From Mycobacterium sp. 236(2023) (GTDB taxonomy: Bacteria > Actinomycetota > Actinomycetes > Mycobacteriales > Mycobacteriaceae): a DNA stretch of 64,000 nucleotides. Under the pieces are notes generated by a model. It was not told the origin of the DNA. It saw only the letters and a list, made by a program, of their open reading frames with translations, and did no database searches. A program made the position numbers and the translations under genes. Positions within the stretch are counted from its first letter, which is position 1. Each line of letters begins with the position of its first letter. The DNA lies in the NCBI RefSeq assembly GCF_029623955.1, contig NZ_JARSBP010000002.1, positions 248,001-312,000 on the forward strand, read 5' to 3'. Below, in pieces: positions 42,358 to 50,867 of the stretch.

Positions 42358-43059
42358 TCACCGCGGCCGACGGCGTGCCTCAACATTCGTGCCGAGCTGG
42401 CGCGCGAAGTCCGGCAGATCTGTGGCGATGAAGTCCGGTTGCGCAATGCCCGCGGCCCGCAGCGTCGCATTGCCGGGGCGGGTGATCAGAGCCCCCTGCA
42501 TGCCGAACGCCTGAGCACCGATCGTGTCCCACACGTGGGCGGCGACCATCGTGCAATCCGCGGGCGGCACGTCCAGATCAGCGCAGACCTGGCGGTAGAC
42601 GGCCGGGTCCGGTTTGAACGCGCGACAGGGGTCGACGCTGAATTGTCGCTCGAAGTACCCGGCGAGGCCCGCGTTGTCGAGCGGGCTCGGCCTGTCCGCG
42701 TTCGTCGGCGAATTCGTCAGCGTCACCAAACGGTGGCCGGCCTCGCGCAACGAAGTGAGCCCGGCCTCGACGTCGGGATGCGCAGGCATCTCCGACATGG
42801 CGCTCGCAAGATCGGTGAGCTGGGTGTCGGAGACCGTCACGCCGCGGGTGTCGGCGAGCATCTGCGCGACGGCGCGACCGAGCGTGAAGAAGTCGACGTA
42901 GGTCTGCGAGAGCGTCAGTGTCATCGAGTACAGCACCAGTTGGGCGAACCATTCGCGCATCGCCGCCGGATCGCCGTAGATGTCGTCGAACACCGGGGTC
43001 AGGGACTCGATGTCGAGCAGCGTTTCATTGACATCGAAAACGATCACCCGGCCGGTCAC
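42358..43059 (-). CDS. Haloacid dehalogenase type II (HAD superfamily)
   Basis: A 233-residue HAD hydrolase of the L-2-haloacid dehalogenase type, hydrolysing 2-haloalkanoic acids to hydroxy acids. Motif I is VIVFDVNETLLD (nucleophile Asp). Motif II is seen as LVTLTNSP. The family's SVDPCRAFKPDPAVYRQV (Lys) and MVAAHVWDTIGAQAFGM (acidic motif near the end, here H-V-W-D) follow. GTG 43059 is chosen because the longer frame to 43143 overlaps ilvD and is not protein-like; a G-rich stretch precedes it. It lies 25 bases after the ilvD stop on the same strand, so co-transcription is possible. Physiological substrate unknown. Confidence 0.8.
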   Translation of the reverse strand: MTGRVIVFDVNETLLDIESLTPVFDDIYGDPAAMREWFAQLVLYSMTLTLSQTYVDFFTLGRAVAQMLADTRGVTVSDTQLTDLASAMSEMPAHPDVEAGLTSLREAGHRLVTLTNSPTNADRPSPLDNAGLAGYFERQFSVDPCRAFKPDPAVYRQVCADLDVPPADCTMVAAHVWDTIGAQAFGMQGALITRPGNATLRAAGIAQPDFIATDLPDFARQLGTNVEARRRPR

Positions 43060-43084
43060 AGCCCCCAGTCTTCCACCCACCCGG

Positions 43085-44929
43085 CTACACCGAGTCGACG
43101 TCGCGCACCGCGCCCTTGTCCGCCGACAGCGCCAGCGCCGCATAGGCGCGCAATGCCGCCGACACCACCCGCTGACGGTTGCGTGGCCGGTACCCGCCCG
43201 CCGCCACCAACGCGGTGCGGCGGCGCTCGAGCTCGGCGTCGGTGACGTCCACCTGGATGCTCCGGTGCGGGATGTCGATCGTGATGAGATCGCCGTCCTC
43301 GACGAGGGCGATCGTGCCGCCTGCGGCGGCTTCGGGGGAGACGTGGCCGATCGACAGACCCGATGATCCGCCGGAGAACCGGCCGTCGGTGACCAGAGCG
43401 CATACCGCCCCGAGCCCGCGGCCCTTCAGGAACGAAGTCGGATACAGCATCTCCTGCATACCCGGGCCGCCCTTGGGGCCCTCGTAGCGCACGACGACGA
43501 CGTCGCCCGGCTTCACCCGCCCGCCCAGGATGGCATCGACCGCGTCCTCCTGCGATTCGACGACCACCGCCGGGCCGGAGAACTTCAGGATCGACTCGTC
43601 GACACCCGCGGTCTTGACGATGCAGCCATCAACCGACAGGTTCCCCCGCAGTACCGCCAGCCCGCCATCCTCCGAATAGGCATGGCGCACATCGCGAATG
43701 CAGCCGCCTTCGGCATCGGTGTCGAGGGTGTCCCAGCGCTCGGACTGGCTGAACGCCTGCGCCGACCGGACACAACCCGGCGCGGCGTGGAACATCTCGA
43801 CGGCCTCCGGGCTCGGGGATCCGCCGCGAATGTCCCAGCGCCGCAACCACTCCGGTAGCGAGCCGACATGCACCGAGTGCACGGTCTCGTGCAGATGCCC
43901 GCCGCGCCACAGCTCGCCGAGGATCGCGGGGATACCGCCGGCCCTGTGCACGTCCTCCATCAGGTAGTGCCCGTTGGGCGCCACCTTGCACAGGCACGGG
44001 ATCACCCGGCTGCGCTTCTCGATGTCCTCCAGCGTGTAGTCGAGCTCCGCCTCGCGGGCCGCCGCCAGCAGATGCAGGATCGTGTTCGTCGACCCGCCCA
44101 TCGCGATGTCCATCGCCATCGCGTTGTCGAACGCGTCGCGGTTGGCGATCGCGCGCGGCAGCACGCTTGCGTCGTCCTCGTCGTAGTAGCGGCGGCACAG
44201 GTCCATCACCGTCGCCCCGGCGTCCTCGTAGAGCGCGCGGCGCGCGGTGTGTGTCGCCAGCACCGACCCGTTGCCCGGCAGCGCCAGTCCGAGCGCCTCG
44301 GTCAGACAGTTCATCGAATTGGCCGTGAACATGCCCGAACACGACCCGCACGTCGGGCACGCCGACTCCTCGATGCGGGCCAGGTCCGGATCCGACACCT
44401 CGGTGTTGACGGCGTCAGCGATCGCGGTGATCAGATTCAGCCGCGTCCGCACCGTGCCGTCAACCAGAACGGCAGTGCCGCCCTCCATCGGCCCACCCGA
44501 GACGAACACCGTCGGGATGTCGAGGCGCAGCGCGGCCATCAGCATGCCTGGCGTGATCTTGTCGCAGTTGGAGATACACACCATCGCGTCCGCGCAGTGC
44601 GCGTTGACCATGTACTCGACGGAGTCGGCGATCAGCTCGCGGCTGGGCAGCGAGTAGAGCATGCCGCCGTGGCCCATCGCGATGCCGTCGTCGACGGCGA
44701 TGGTGTTGAACTCGCGCGGCACCCCGCCGGCCTTCGCGATGGCCTCCGACACGATCCGGCCGACCGGCTGCAGATGTGTATGGCCGGGCACGAACTCGGT
44801 GAAGCTGTTGGCGACGGCGATGATCGGCTTGCCGATGTCGGCGCTGTCGACGCCCGCCGCGCGCAGCAGCGCGCGTGCCCCCGCCATGTTCCGACCGTGC
44901 GTGACCGTACGCGACCTCAAATCCGGCAT
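43085..44929 (-). CDS. ilvD: Dihydroxy-acid dehydratase
   Basis: Fe-S enzyme that dehydrates dihydroxy acids to 2-keto acids in isoleucine, valine and pantothenate synthesis. The 614-residue protein has the full family pattern: [93 protein letters not shown], and [21 protein letters not shown]. The cysteines of CDKITPG and CGSCSGMF bind the cluster. ATG 44929 begins [19 protein letters not shown], which is conserved. A divergent XRE-family regulator gene starts 78 bases away and may or may not control it. Confidence 0.95.
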   Translation of the reverse strand: MPDLRSRTVTHGRNMAGARALLRAAGVDSADIGKPIIAVANSFTEFVPGHTHLQPVGRIVSEAIAKAGGVPREFNTIAVDDGIAMGHGGMLYSLPSRELIADSVEYMVNAHCADAMVCISNCDKITPGMLMAALRLDIPTVFVSGGPMEGGTAVLVDGTVRTRLNLITAIADAVNTEVSDPDLARIEESACPTCGSCSGMFTANSMNCLTEALGLALPGNGSVLATHTARRALYEDAGATVMDLCRRYYDEDDASVLPRAIANRDAFDNAMAMDIAMGGSTNTILHLLAAAREAELDYTLEDIEKRSRVIPCLCKVAPNGHYLMEDVHRAGGIPAILGELWRGGHLHETVHSVHVGSLPEWLRRWDIRGGSPSPEAVEMFHAAPGCVRSAQAFSQSERWDTLDTDAEGGCIRDVRHAYSEDGGLAVLRGNLSVDGCIVKTAGVDESILKFSGPAVVVESQEDAVDAILGGRVKPGDVVVVRYEGPKGGPGMQEMLYPTSFLKGRGLGAVCALVTDGRFSGGSSGLSIGHVSPEAAAGGTIALVEDGDLITIDIPHRSIQVDVTDAELERRRTALVAAGGYRPRNRQRVVSAALRAYAALALSADKGAVRDVDSV

Positions 44930-44975
44930 GACGCCTACGCTCGTCCCTTGCGCGGTCGCCGGGAAGACGGCCCTG

Positions 44976-45000
44976 GTACTAGTACTGCTGCTACTACCCT
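44976..45000 (+). promoter_or_regulatory. Palindrome GTACTAGTAC and leaderless -10 of XRE gene
   Basis: GTACTAGTAC (44976-44985) is a perfect 10-base palindrome, and TACCCT (44995-45000) fits the TANNNT -10 with seven bases to GTG 45008. The palindrome lies where a regulator would hinder this promoter. No ribosome-binding site precedes the GTG, which suggests a leaderless mRNA. Confidence 0.4.
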
Positions 45001-45007
45001 CGGTGGG

Positions 45008-45835
45008 GTGGACAAACGCGCACAGCAGAGGCTCGCCCTGGGCGAGTTTCTGCGGGCGCGCCGCGAAGCCGTCGTCCGCGCCGAAGTCGGACTGCCCGAT
45101 GTTCCCCGGTCCCGCACCAGCGGGCTGCGCCGTGAGGAAGTGTCCGTGCAGGCCGGGGTCAGCGTTACCTGGTACACATGGCTCGAGCAGGGCCGCGACA
45201 TCAACCCGTCGAGGCAGGTCCTGGACGCGGTCGCCCGCGCGCTGCGGTTGTCACCCGCCGAGCACGAATACGTGCTCGCACTCGGCGGCTACGTCGTCGA
45301 CCCGGCGGTCTCGGGCGGCCCGCTACCGCCACAGATCCAGCGCTTTCTCGATGCGCTGGCGGGATTTCCGGCGTTCGCGATCTCGCCGGACTGGAGCATC
45401 GCCGCCTGGAACTCCGCGTATGCGGCGCTGTACCCGAACATCTCGCGCGTAGACGTCGCCGACCGCAACCTGCTGTGGCTGGTGTTCATGGACCCGGCGA
45501 TCCGCGAGCTGCTGCCCGACTGGGACACCGACAGCCGGCGTTTCCTCGCCGAGTTCCGTGCCGACGCCGGACCCCGGGTGGGCGAGCCGTCCTACACCGC
45601 ACTGGTGTCACGGCTCTCGGAGTCCAGTGCGCATTTCGCGAAGGCGTGGCAGGCCACCAGCATCGAGCGGTTCACGTCCCGCGAGCGATTGTTCCGGCAT
45701 CCGGTGGCCGGCGAGTTGCGCCTCGAGCACCACCAGGTGGCGCCCGTCGACGTGCCGAATATCCAGATCGTGGCCTACCTGCCGGTGCCGAATTCCCCTG
45801 CGGCCGAGCGACTTCGGAGCCTCGTCGCTTCCTAG
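45008..45835 (+). CDS. XRE-family regulator with MmyB-like ligand domain
   Basis: A 275-residue transcription regulator. The N-terminal helix-turn-helix ([12 protein letters not shown], then [26 protein letters not shown]) and the C-terminal ~170-residue MmyB-like PAS domain ([49 protein letters not shown]) match the common actinobacterial family that often controls a neighbouring dehydrogenase gene. GTG 45008 is chosen from the leaderless -10; upstream in-frame sequence lies within ilvD on the other strand. It is divergent from ilvD and convergent with the LapA-like gene, with stops overlapping. Target genes are unknown; ilvD is adjacent but this family usually regulates oxidoreductases. Confidence 0.8.
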   Translation: MDKRAQQRLALGEFLRARREAVVRAEVGLPDVPRSRTSGLRREEVSVQAGVSVTWYTWLEQGRDINPSRQVLDAVARALRLSPAEHEYVLALGGYVVDPAVSGGPLPPQIQRFLDALAGFPAFAISPDWSIAAWNSAYAALYPNISRVDVADRNLLWLVFMDPAIRELLPDWDTDSRRFLAEFRADAGPRVGEPSYTALVSRLSESSAHFAKAWQATSIERFTSRERLFRHPVAGELRLEHHQVAPVDVPNIQIVAYLPVPNSPAAERLRSLVAS

Positions 45836-46086
45836 CGGACCGCGCGACGCAGGCGCACAGCGGCGCTGACGGTCAACGCGATGACTGCACCGACGACAGC
45901 CGCACCCAGAAGCGAAACGCCCTGCGTGACATCGAAATTCCAGCCAATGAAATTGATCTGTGTGTGGATGGTGTTCTGCAGCACGAAGATGAGCAACGCG
46001 ACGACCAAGACGAACGCCACGCCCAGGGCGACCTTGGTGGCGAAGCCGCCGACTGCCGGTTTGTTTACTGCATTGCTGGTGGTCAT
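45832..46086 (-). CDS. LapA-domain (DUF1049-like) small membrane protein
   Basis: An 84-residue protein with two transmembrane segments (KVALGVAFVLVVALLIFVLQ and VSLLGAAVVGAVIALTVSAAV) separated by NTIHTQINFIGWNFDVTQG, the pattern of the LapA/DUF1049 family associated with envelope assembly. It begins with a short Thr/Asn-rich head. ATG 46086 has AAGGAGAGG upstream. Its stop overlaps the stop of the convergent regulator (CTAG). It belongs to a leftward group of stress/envelope genes with csbD-, Asp23- and sigma-like genes, but a strong hairpin separates it from csbD, so it has its own promoter. Confidence 0.75.
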   Translation of the reverse strand: MTTSNAVNKPAVGGFATKVALGVAFVLVVALLIFVLQNTIHTQINFIGWNFDVTQGVSLLGAAVVGAVIALTVSAAVRLRRAVR

Positions 46087-46137
46087 GAGGGCCTCTCCTT
46101 GAAAGTGTTGTCAATGAACGGTTGTGGCGCCGAGGGC

Positions 46138-46169
46138 GGGCCGCGCCACCGTGGGAGGTGGCGCGGCCC
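46138..46169 (-). terminator. Strong GC-rich hairpin after csbD-like gene
   Basis: A perfect 13-base stem (46138-46150 GGGCCGCGCCACC with 46157-46169) around a 6-base loop lies just after the CsbD-like stop, without a T-tract. This is the usual look of mycobacterial intrinsic terminators. Confidence 0.65.
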
Positions 46170-46177
46170 CCGTGCGG

Positions 46178-46354
46178 TCAGCTCAGCTTGTCCTTGATGT
46201 TCTCGCCGACCTTCTTGACGCCGGAAACGCCCTGGTCCTTCTGGCCCTCGGCCTTCAGGTCGTCATTGCCGGTCAGGTCGCCGACGGTTTCCTTGACCTT
46301 GCCCACGGCGTCTTCGGCAGCGTTCTTGGCCTTATCTGCGATTCCCACGGTCAT
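46178..46354 (-). CDS. CsbD-family stress-response protein
   Basis: A 58-residue hydrophilic protein of the CsbD family, general stress proteins of unknown activity. The sequence is IADKAKNAAEDAVGKVKETV then GDLTGNDDLKAEGQKDQG, the family's A-K-G-x-x-K-E-x-x-G repeat pattern, and it is rich in Lys, Glu, Asp and Gly. ATG 46354 is chosen because GAAAGGAA lies directly upstream; the frame runs on to 46468 but the extra residues do not fit. A strong hairpin follows the stop. It lies in the same leftward cluster as the Asp23-like and sigma genes. Expression is likely stress-induced. Confidence 0.85.
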   Translation of the reverse strand: MTVGIADKAKNAAEDAVGKVKETVGDLTGNDDLKAEGQKDQGVSGVKKVGENIKDKLS

Positions 46355-46454
46355 TTCCTTTCTCGTCCACGACCTGTTTGGTCGTCGATTGTGTAGACGG
46401 AGCCGTCGAGCGGAACCGAACGCGTCTTTGCTGTGATCTGCGCTACGTGCGTGT

Positions 46455-46892
46455 TCATCGGTGCACATCGCTGACGGTCACATGGATCGGAACTCCCGCC
46501 GCTGCGCCGATCACCTCGGCGACCACCGCGTGGCACCGCGCCCGCACCCGGCTGATCACAGGAGGCAGCTCCGCCGGGTACCGAGCGCTGAGCTCCAGCG
46601 AGATACCCTGCAGGAGGGTATCTTCGACCGTCATGTCGATGCCGGTAATCGCGTAGTCCGGATCGTCGGCCAACGCTCGGCTCAGCAGAGCGCCCAGCAC
46701 GAGTCCGCTGACTCGCATGATGCCGGCGGCCGTACCCGGGTGCGGATCTTCGACGAGCAGCGGCCAACCGCCGCGCGGCGTCGACCGGACCGACGTGATC
46801 ACCGCGTCCCGGATCTGGTGCCACCCGGGCTCCGGCTGGCCCTGCAGCTTCCGCGCCGCGCGGATGGTGACGTCGTCTTCGTTTTCGGTCAT
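46455..46892 (-). CDS. Asp23/Gls24-like envelope-stress protein (tentative)
   Basis: A 145-residue soluble protein starting MTENEDDVTIRAARKL. The middle (GTAAGIMRVSGLVLGALLSRAL) and end (VISRVRARCHAVVAEVIGAAA then VPIHVTVSDVHR) recall the Asp23/Gls24 pattern of alternating Val-rich strands and helices, common beside ECF sigma factors in Actinobacteria, but the match is by eye and could be wrong. ATG 46892 overlaps the sigma gene's stop by four bases (ATGA), so the two are co-translated; this fixes the start against the longer frame to 47024. In this family the protein may act in envelope stress or as a sigma partner. Confidence 0.45.
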   Translation of the reverse strand: MTENEDDVTIRAARKLQGQPEPGWHQIRDAVITSVRSTPRGGWPLLVEDPHPGTAAGIMRVSGLVLGALLSRALADDPDYAITGIDMTVEDTLLQGISLELSARYPAELPPVISRVRARCHAVVAEVIGAAAGVPIHVTVSDVHR

Positions 46893-47428
46893 CGCCACTG
46901 CGCCAGCCTCTGTTGAAGGGTCGCCCTGGCGCGGTGGTGGTGACCGCGCGCTCCGTCCGGACTCAGGCTCAGGACGGTGCCGATCTGCGGGAAGGTCATG
47001 CCCTCGACTTCCCGCAACATCCACACCGCGCGCTGCCGCGGCGGCAGCTCGCCCAGCGCGAGCTCCATCGCCTCCAGGAAAGCGCTGTTGGATGCCGACG
47101 CGAACGGGTCGTAGTCATGGCCCGCGGCGGCGGGCTCGATCAACCGGTCGTCGATGGGGATGGCCCTCTTGACGCGGTGCGAGTCGACGATCTTTCTGGC
47201 GCAGATCGCGAACAGTCACGTCCGCACGGCTGAGTCACCGCGAAAGGTGCCGATCTGCCGCCACGCCGACACGAACGTGTCCTGGACGATGTCGTTGACG
47301 GCGTCCGCGTCGGCCGTCATGCGTCGGGTGTAGCGGTACAGCGCCGGGCCATGTCTTCGGACCAGGCTTTCGAACGCGGCCTCGTCGCCGGCCCGCGCCG
47401 CAGCGGCCAGCACACGGTCATCGGTCAT
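46889..47428 (-). pseudogene. ECF-type sigma factor interrupted by in-frame TGA
   Basis: Read from ATG 47428, this is an ECF sigma factor: region 2 (AFESLVRRHGPALYRYTRR, AVNDIVQDTFVSAWRQI) and region 4 (LGELPPRQRAVWMLREVEG, FPQIGTVLSLSPDGARGHHH). At codon 71 the frame hits TGA (47216-47218) in GDSAVRT-stop-LFAICARKIVD, where ECF factors nearly always have Trp (T-W-L). A single G-to-A change (TGG to TGA) explains it. The rest is intact to the normal stop, and the downstream gene still overlaps it by ATGA. Either it is a recent pseudogene, a sequencing error, or two separate domains are made. The domain with region 4 alone cannot recognise -10. Confidence 0.75.
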
Positions 47429-47567
47429 GCCCGGCGTCCTCCTGAACCGTCATGCGGCCGAGTACTCCGGGCGCCGCGTACGGGTTACCCCGCGGCGAGG
47501 GCAGAAGTGGTGACGTGATCGGGACGTCGCGTGGGTATACGCGGCCCAACCGACAAAGGAGATGTCC

Positions 47568-47714
47568 GTGAGCCAACCCGACCACGCGGAGAACACCGGC
47601 GACAATCTGCGGCACGCCGCCGAGGTCCAGGAGCAGGCGAAAGCCGATACCGACCCGGAGCAGGTGAACGAGCAATCCGCGCCGGTCGAGGGTCTGCCCG
47701 ACTTCAACACCTAG
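47568..47714 (+). CDS. Small acidic hydrophilic protein
   Basis: A 48-residue protein of unknown function. AAAGGAG lies six bases before GTG 47568, an excellent ribosome-binding site. The sequence SQPDHAENTGDNLRHAAEVQ then EQAKADTDPEQVNEQ is very acidic, Gln/Glu/Ala-rich and probably helical or disordered, ending GLPDFNT. No cysteines or membrane segments are present. It lies between the divergent sigma gene and a convergent TetR gene and is transcribed rightward. It does not belong to a family I recognise. Its stress-cluster position suggests a stress-related small protein, but that is inference. Confidence 0.55.
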   Translation: MSQPDHAENTGDNLRHAAEVQEQAKADTDPEQVNEQSAPVEGLPDFNT

Positions 47715-47859
47715 ACCGGGTCCGCCCGTTCGCGGCTCAGCCGCACATAGCCGGGGCCATCGCGTCCGGATCGCAGGCGGCGATGATCGTCGTGCAGAGT
47801 CTGCTGGCCGACGACTTCGGGCTGCCCTACCCGCCGCAATAGCCTGTCATCGGCATCCG

Positions 47860-48420
47860 TCAGGACACCGCGCGGTAGATCAGATCGGCGATCGTCCGGC
47901 AGTACTCCTCGTCGACCGGCATGCCGGTGTACAGGGCGCGCATGTTGATGGGAGCGAAAAGGAGCTCCAGCACCGTGAGATGGTCGATGCCGTCGGACAG
48001 CTCGCCGCGGCTGCGGGCGCTGTCGAACACCACGTCGAGAGTGGCGGCTCGGGCAAGCCACGCGGATTGGCGTAGGTCCGTGCTGGCGATGTGGGTGTCC
48101 CCGATGAGGTGGCCGCCATGAAGTTTGCGACCGTCGTCGGACGTCACCATCTCGGCCATCCGCAGCGCGAGCTGGAACAGGTCCGTGCGTAGGGACCCCG
48201 TGTCGGGAGGTGGCGCGTCGCCCGGACGGTGCGCCAGTGCGTCGAGCACGAGGGTCTCCGGATCGGGCCAGCGCCGGCGGATCGCCTCGATGTCGAGCCC
48301 GTGCCGATCGGCCATCGTGGCGAGGTCGAACCTGTCGATACCCCAACGCGCCAACTCGTCGTGCACCGCCGCAACGATCCGTTCGTCGCCGTCGTCGGTA
48401 AGGGAGTTGTCAACCGTCAT
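47860..48420 (-). CDS. TetR-like transcription regulator
   Basis: A 186-residue TetR-type regulator. The DNA-binding N-terminus runs ERIVAAVHDELARWGIDRFD, then LATMADRHGLDIEAIRRRWP, with W-P-D-P replacing the common Y-x-Y-F ending, and the C-terminal half (LRTDLFQLALRMAEMVTSDD, GELSDGIDHLTVLELLFAPI) matches the TetR C-terminal ligand domain. ATG 48420 (MTVDNSLTDDGD) has AGAGGCGG upstream and is chosen over the longer frame to 48756, which shadows the LysR gene. The recognition helix is atypical, so the target DNA is not predictable. It is close to the LysR gene, on the same strand, 53 bases after it. Confidence 0.7.
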   Translation of the reverse strand: MTVDNSLTDDGDERIVAAVHDELARWGIDRFDLATMADRHGLDIEAIRRRWPDPETLVLDALAHRPGDAPPPDTGSLRTDLFQLALRMAEMVTSDDGRKLHGGHLIGDTHIASTDLRQSAWLARAATLDVVFDSARSRGELSDGIDHLTVLELLFAPINMRALYTGMPVDEEYCRTIADLIYRAVS

Positions 48421-48473
48421 TCGTCCGCCTCTGCATAGTTCAGGAATCAACGATGCCACACGCGGATGGCTGC

Positions 48474-49394
48474 TCAGTGCAGAGATTTTTCCGGCCGCGC
48501 GATGCCGTCGGCCGCGGACCGCAGTGCTTCCACCACGGCGAGCGTCGGTTCTCCCGCCGTCGGGGCGGTGATCGCGAGCGTGCGTCTGCCCTCCCAGGCC
48601 GGGTCGTCGACGTCGATGCACCACACGCCGGCGGGCACCGCTGTGGAGGCCAGTGCGGGAAGCAGGCACACACCCAGCCCCGCCGCCACCAATCCGAGCC
48701 GGGCCGGCCAACTGCGCACGCGATGCCCGATCACCGGTTCGGAGAGTGTCGGCCACGCCGCGAACTGTGGATCCCCGGCGGAACCTGTTCCGGCGATCCA
48801 GGTTTCGTCGACGAGCTCGCGCACCGGCACGCTGGTGGCTTCACCGAGCCGGTGGCCGGCCGGGACGGCAACGCAGAGGTCGCCGGCGTAAACCCGGTAC
48901 TGATGCAGACCGTCGAGGTCGTAGTCAGGTAGCCCGCTGCCGACGCCGATCACCGCGACATCGACTCGGCCGCTGCGAAGATCACGCAGCAGGGTCGGGG
49001 TGGCGGCTTCGGTCAGCGTGACTGCCATGCCCGGGTGCGCGTCGGCCAGGAGTGCCACCGCGCGCGGAACCAAGGCCGCCATCGCCGCCGGAAACGCGCC
49101 GACCGCGACGCGGCCCGCCAGTGCGTCGTCAACCCGTTCGAGGTCGTGTTCCAGCGCTGCGACCTCGTTGAGAATGCGTGCCGCGTGCTCGACGACTCTG
49201 ACACCCGCGGGCGTCAGAGTCACTCCCCGCAATTCGCGAAGGAAAAGTTGATGGCCCGCCGCCGATTCGATCGCTGCGATCTGCCGGGACACCGCTGGCT
49301 GCGAATACCCAAGCGCGCGTGCGGCTGCCGAGAACGAACCACGCAGCGCGACTTCGCGACACACGGTCAGACCCTCGAGCGTGAAATCGGCCAC
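48474..49394 (-). CDS. LysR-family transcription regulator
   Basis: A 306-residue LysR regulator. The winged helix-turn-helix (CREVALRGSFSAAARALGYS, QPAVSRQIAAIESAAGHQLF) is canonical, followed by the linker helix and a two-lobed effector-binding domain (AVGAFPAAMAALVPRAV, DVAVIGVGSGLP, GLVAAGLGVCLLPALAS). It is divergent from a short-chain dehydrogenase gene with 96 bases between. The intergenic region holds a CATACG-N5-CGTATG palindrome and another CGTATGGAC half-site. The LysR protein thus probably controls itself and the SDR gene. The effector is unknown. Confidence 0.85.
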   Translation of the reverse strand: MADFTLEGLTVCREVALRGSFSAAARALGYSQPAVSRQIAAIESAAGHQLFLRELRGVTLTPAGVRVVEHAARILNEVAALEHDLERVDDALAGRVAVGAFPAAMAALVPRAVALLADAHPGMAVTLTEAATPTLLRDLRSGRVDVAVIGVGSGLPDYDLDGLHQYRVYAGDLCVAVPAGHRLGEATSVPVRELVDETWIAGTGSAGDPQFAAWPTLSEPVIGHRVRSWPARLGLVAAGLGVCLLPALASTAVPAGVWCIDVDDPAWEGRRTLAITAPTAGEPTLAVVEALRSAADGIARPEKSLH

Positions 49395-49407
49395 GACTCA
49401 CTGTAGC

Positions 49408-49458
49408 CATACGCAAATCGTATGGACAGGAGTCGATACCTGCATGTTGCGTATGGAC
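49408..49458. promoter_or_regulatory. LysR binding sites in SDR/LysR intergenic region
   Basis: CATACG-CAAAT-CGTATG (49408-49424) is a perfect LysR-like palindrome. The element CGTATGGAC at its right arm (49419-49427) is repeated at 49450-49458, 31 bases (three turns) away. This recalls the recognition-site plus activation-site layout of LysR promoters. Confidence 0.55.
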
Positions 49459-49490
49459 TGCGCAGCACTTCACGGCTGTTGACTTGAAGC

Positions 49491-50312
49491 ATGACGAAGA
49501 CATGGTTCATCACCGGCGCCTCCCGCGGCATGGGACGCGAACTTGTCGAGCAGGCGCTCGAGCGCGGCGACACCGTCGCGGCCACGCTGCGCAGGCCCGA
49601 ACAGCTCGACGATCTGGCCGAGCGTTTCGCGGATCGGTTGTGGCGCAGAGCCCTGGATGTGACCGACACCGTGGCGGTACGCACCGTCGTCGCCGAGGCC
49701 TTCCAGGATCTCGGCACGATCGATGTCGTCGTGTCGAACGCGGGATACGGCGTGTTCGCGGCCGCCGAAGATCTGACCGACGAACAGATCGACGACATGA
49801 TCGCGGCCAATCTGACCGGGTCGATCCAGCTCGCGCGCGCGGCGTTGCCGCACCTGCGCGCACAGGGCGAAGGACTGCTCATGCAGATGTCGAGCATGGG
49901 CGGACACATGACGTTCCCCGGGTTTTCGCTGTACCACGTCACGAAGTGGGGCATCGAGGGCTTCTTCGATGCGATCGCGGACGAGGTCGCGCCTTTCGGG
50001 GTGCGGACCACGCTGATCGAACCGGGCGTGGTGCGCACCGGGTTCTTCGACGCAGCCACCCATGTCCCGCCGAGTGCGCCCTACCGCGGAGGCCCCGCCG
50101 ACAGAACGTCGCCCGCGGAAGCGGACATGCCCGTCAGTCCGCAGTTGGCGGTGGCCGCGATCCTGCGCGCGGCCGACACCGAAGATCCTCCACGGCGTCT
50201 GCTGTTGGGCTCGGACGCCTGGACATTGGTGACCGAGGCCCTGTCCGCTCGGTTGGCCGACGCAACAGCGCAGCGCGACAACGCCGCGAGCGCGGATTAC
50301 CCGAGTCAGTAG
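49491..50312 (+). CDS. Short-chain dehydrogenase/reductase
   Basis: NAD(P)-dependent oxidoreductase of the classical SDR type, 273 residues. The Rossmann motif is TWFITGASRGMGREL, then NAGYG for the cofactor, and the catalytic Ser and Y-x-x-x-K lie in MQMSSMGGHMTFPGFSLYHVTK. Arg at ATLRRPEQL may favour NADPH. The C-terminal substrate part is typical of the YdfG/oxidoreductase-like group acting on unknown carbonyls. It starts 96 bases from the divergent LysR gene and is probably regulated by it. Ten bases after its stop the YceI-like gene begins, on the same strand. Confidence 0.85.
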   Translation: MTKTWFITGASRGMGRELVEQALERGDTVAATLRRPEQLDDLAERFADRLWRRALDVTDTVAVRTVVAEAFQDLGTIDVVVSNAGYGVFAAAEDLTDEQIDDMIAANLTGSIQLARAALPHLRAQGEGLLMQMSSMGGHMTFPGFSLYHVTKWGIEGFFDAIADEVAPFGVRTTLIEPGVVRTGFFDAATHVPPSAPYRGGPADRTSPAEADMPVSPQLAVAAILRAADTEDPPRRLLLGSDAWTLVTEALSARLADATAQRDNAASADYPSQ

Positions 50313-50321
50313 GATCGCTGC

Positions 50322-50867
50322 GTGGCGGGCTGGAGTCTGGAGTCTTCGGACGGGCAACTGACGGTGACGACGGGCGTGGCGGGGCCTGCCGCGAAAATGG
50401 GCCACCGGCTGACGATCGGGTTCACGTGGCAGGCCTCGGTGGACTGGGCATCCGGTGAGCCCGTGTCCGTCGATCTGACGGTCGAAGTCGGGTCCCTTCA
50501 GGTGCTGCGCGGCGACGGCGGCGTGACGGGGCTGACGGGGCCGGAGAAAGCGTTGGCGCGCTCCAATACGCTGAAAGTCTTTGATGCCAAGAAGTTTCCA
50601 TCGATTCGCTTTCGCTCGGAGAACGTGCAGGAGATCGCCGACGGGTATCGCCTCGGCGGGACGTTGGAGATCCACGGCCGCTCCCGCGACGTTTCGGTGG
50701 ACGTCCGTGTGGAAGATGACGGCGCCGCGTGGCGCATGTCGTGCGAGGCCTCGGTGCTGCATTCGGACTTCGGCCTGAAGCCGTATTCGATGATGATGGG
50801 CGCGATGAAGGTCGCCGACGAGGTCGCTGTGTCGTGGACGGCGGGGTATGCCAAGGAGTCGTCCTGA
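50322..50867 (+). CDS. YceI-like domain protein
   Basis: A 181-residue protein with a YceI-type lipid-binding beta-barrel pattern: TVTTGVAGPAAKMGHRLTIG, SVDLTVEVGSLQVLRG, NTLKVFDAKKFPSIRFRSEN, and LGGTLEIHGRSRDVSVDV. No signal peptide is present, so unlike secreted YceI it seems cytoplasmic. YceI proteins bind isoprenoid-type lipids; the natural ligand here is unknown. The GTG start at 50322 has GGATCGC weakly upstream and is the only good start near the SDR stop. The stop overlaps the racemase start by one base (TGATG), so they are coupled. Confidence 0.75.
   Translation: MAGWSLESSDGQLTVTTGVAGPAAKMGHRLTIGFTWQASVDWASGEPVSVDLTVEVGSLQVLRGDGGVTGLTGPEKALARSNTLKVFDAKKFPSIRFRSENVQEIADGYRLGGTLEIHGRSRDVSVDVRVEDDGAAWRMSCEASVLHSDFGLKPYSMMMGAMKVADEVAVSWTAGYAKESS

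Noticed and set aside
47718..47842. Rightward frame ending PFAAQPHIAGAIASGSQAAM...PPQ
   Set aside because: It looks like a C-terminal fragment of a protein, but it has no start and no recognised family; left as a possible remnant between the small acidic gene and the TetR gene.
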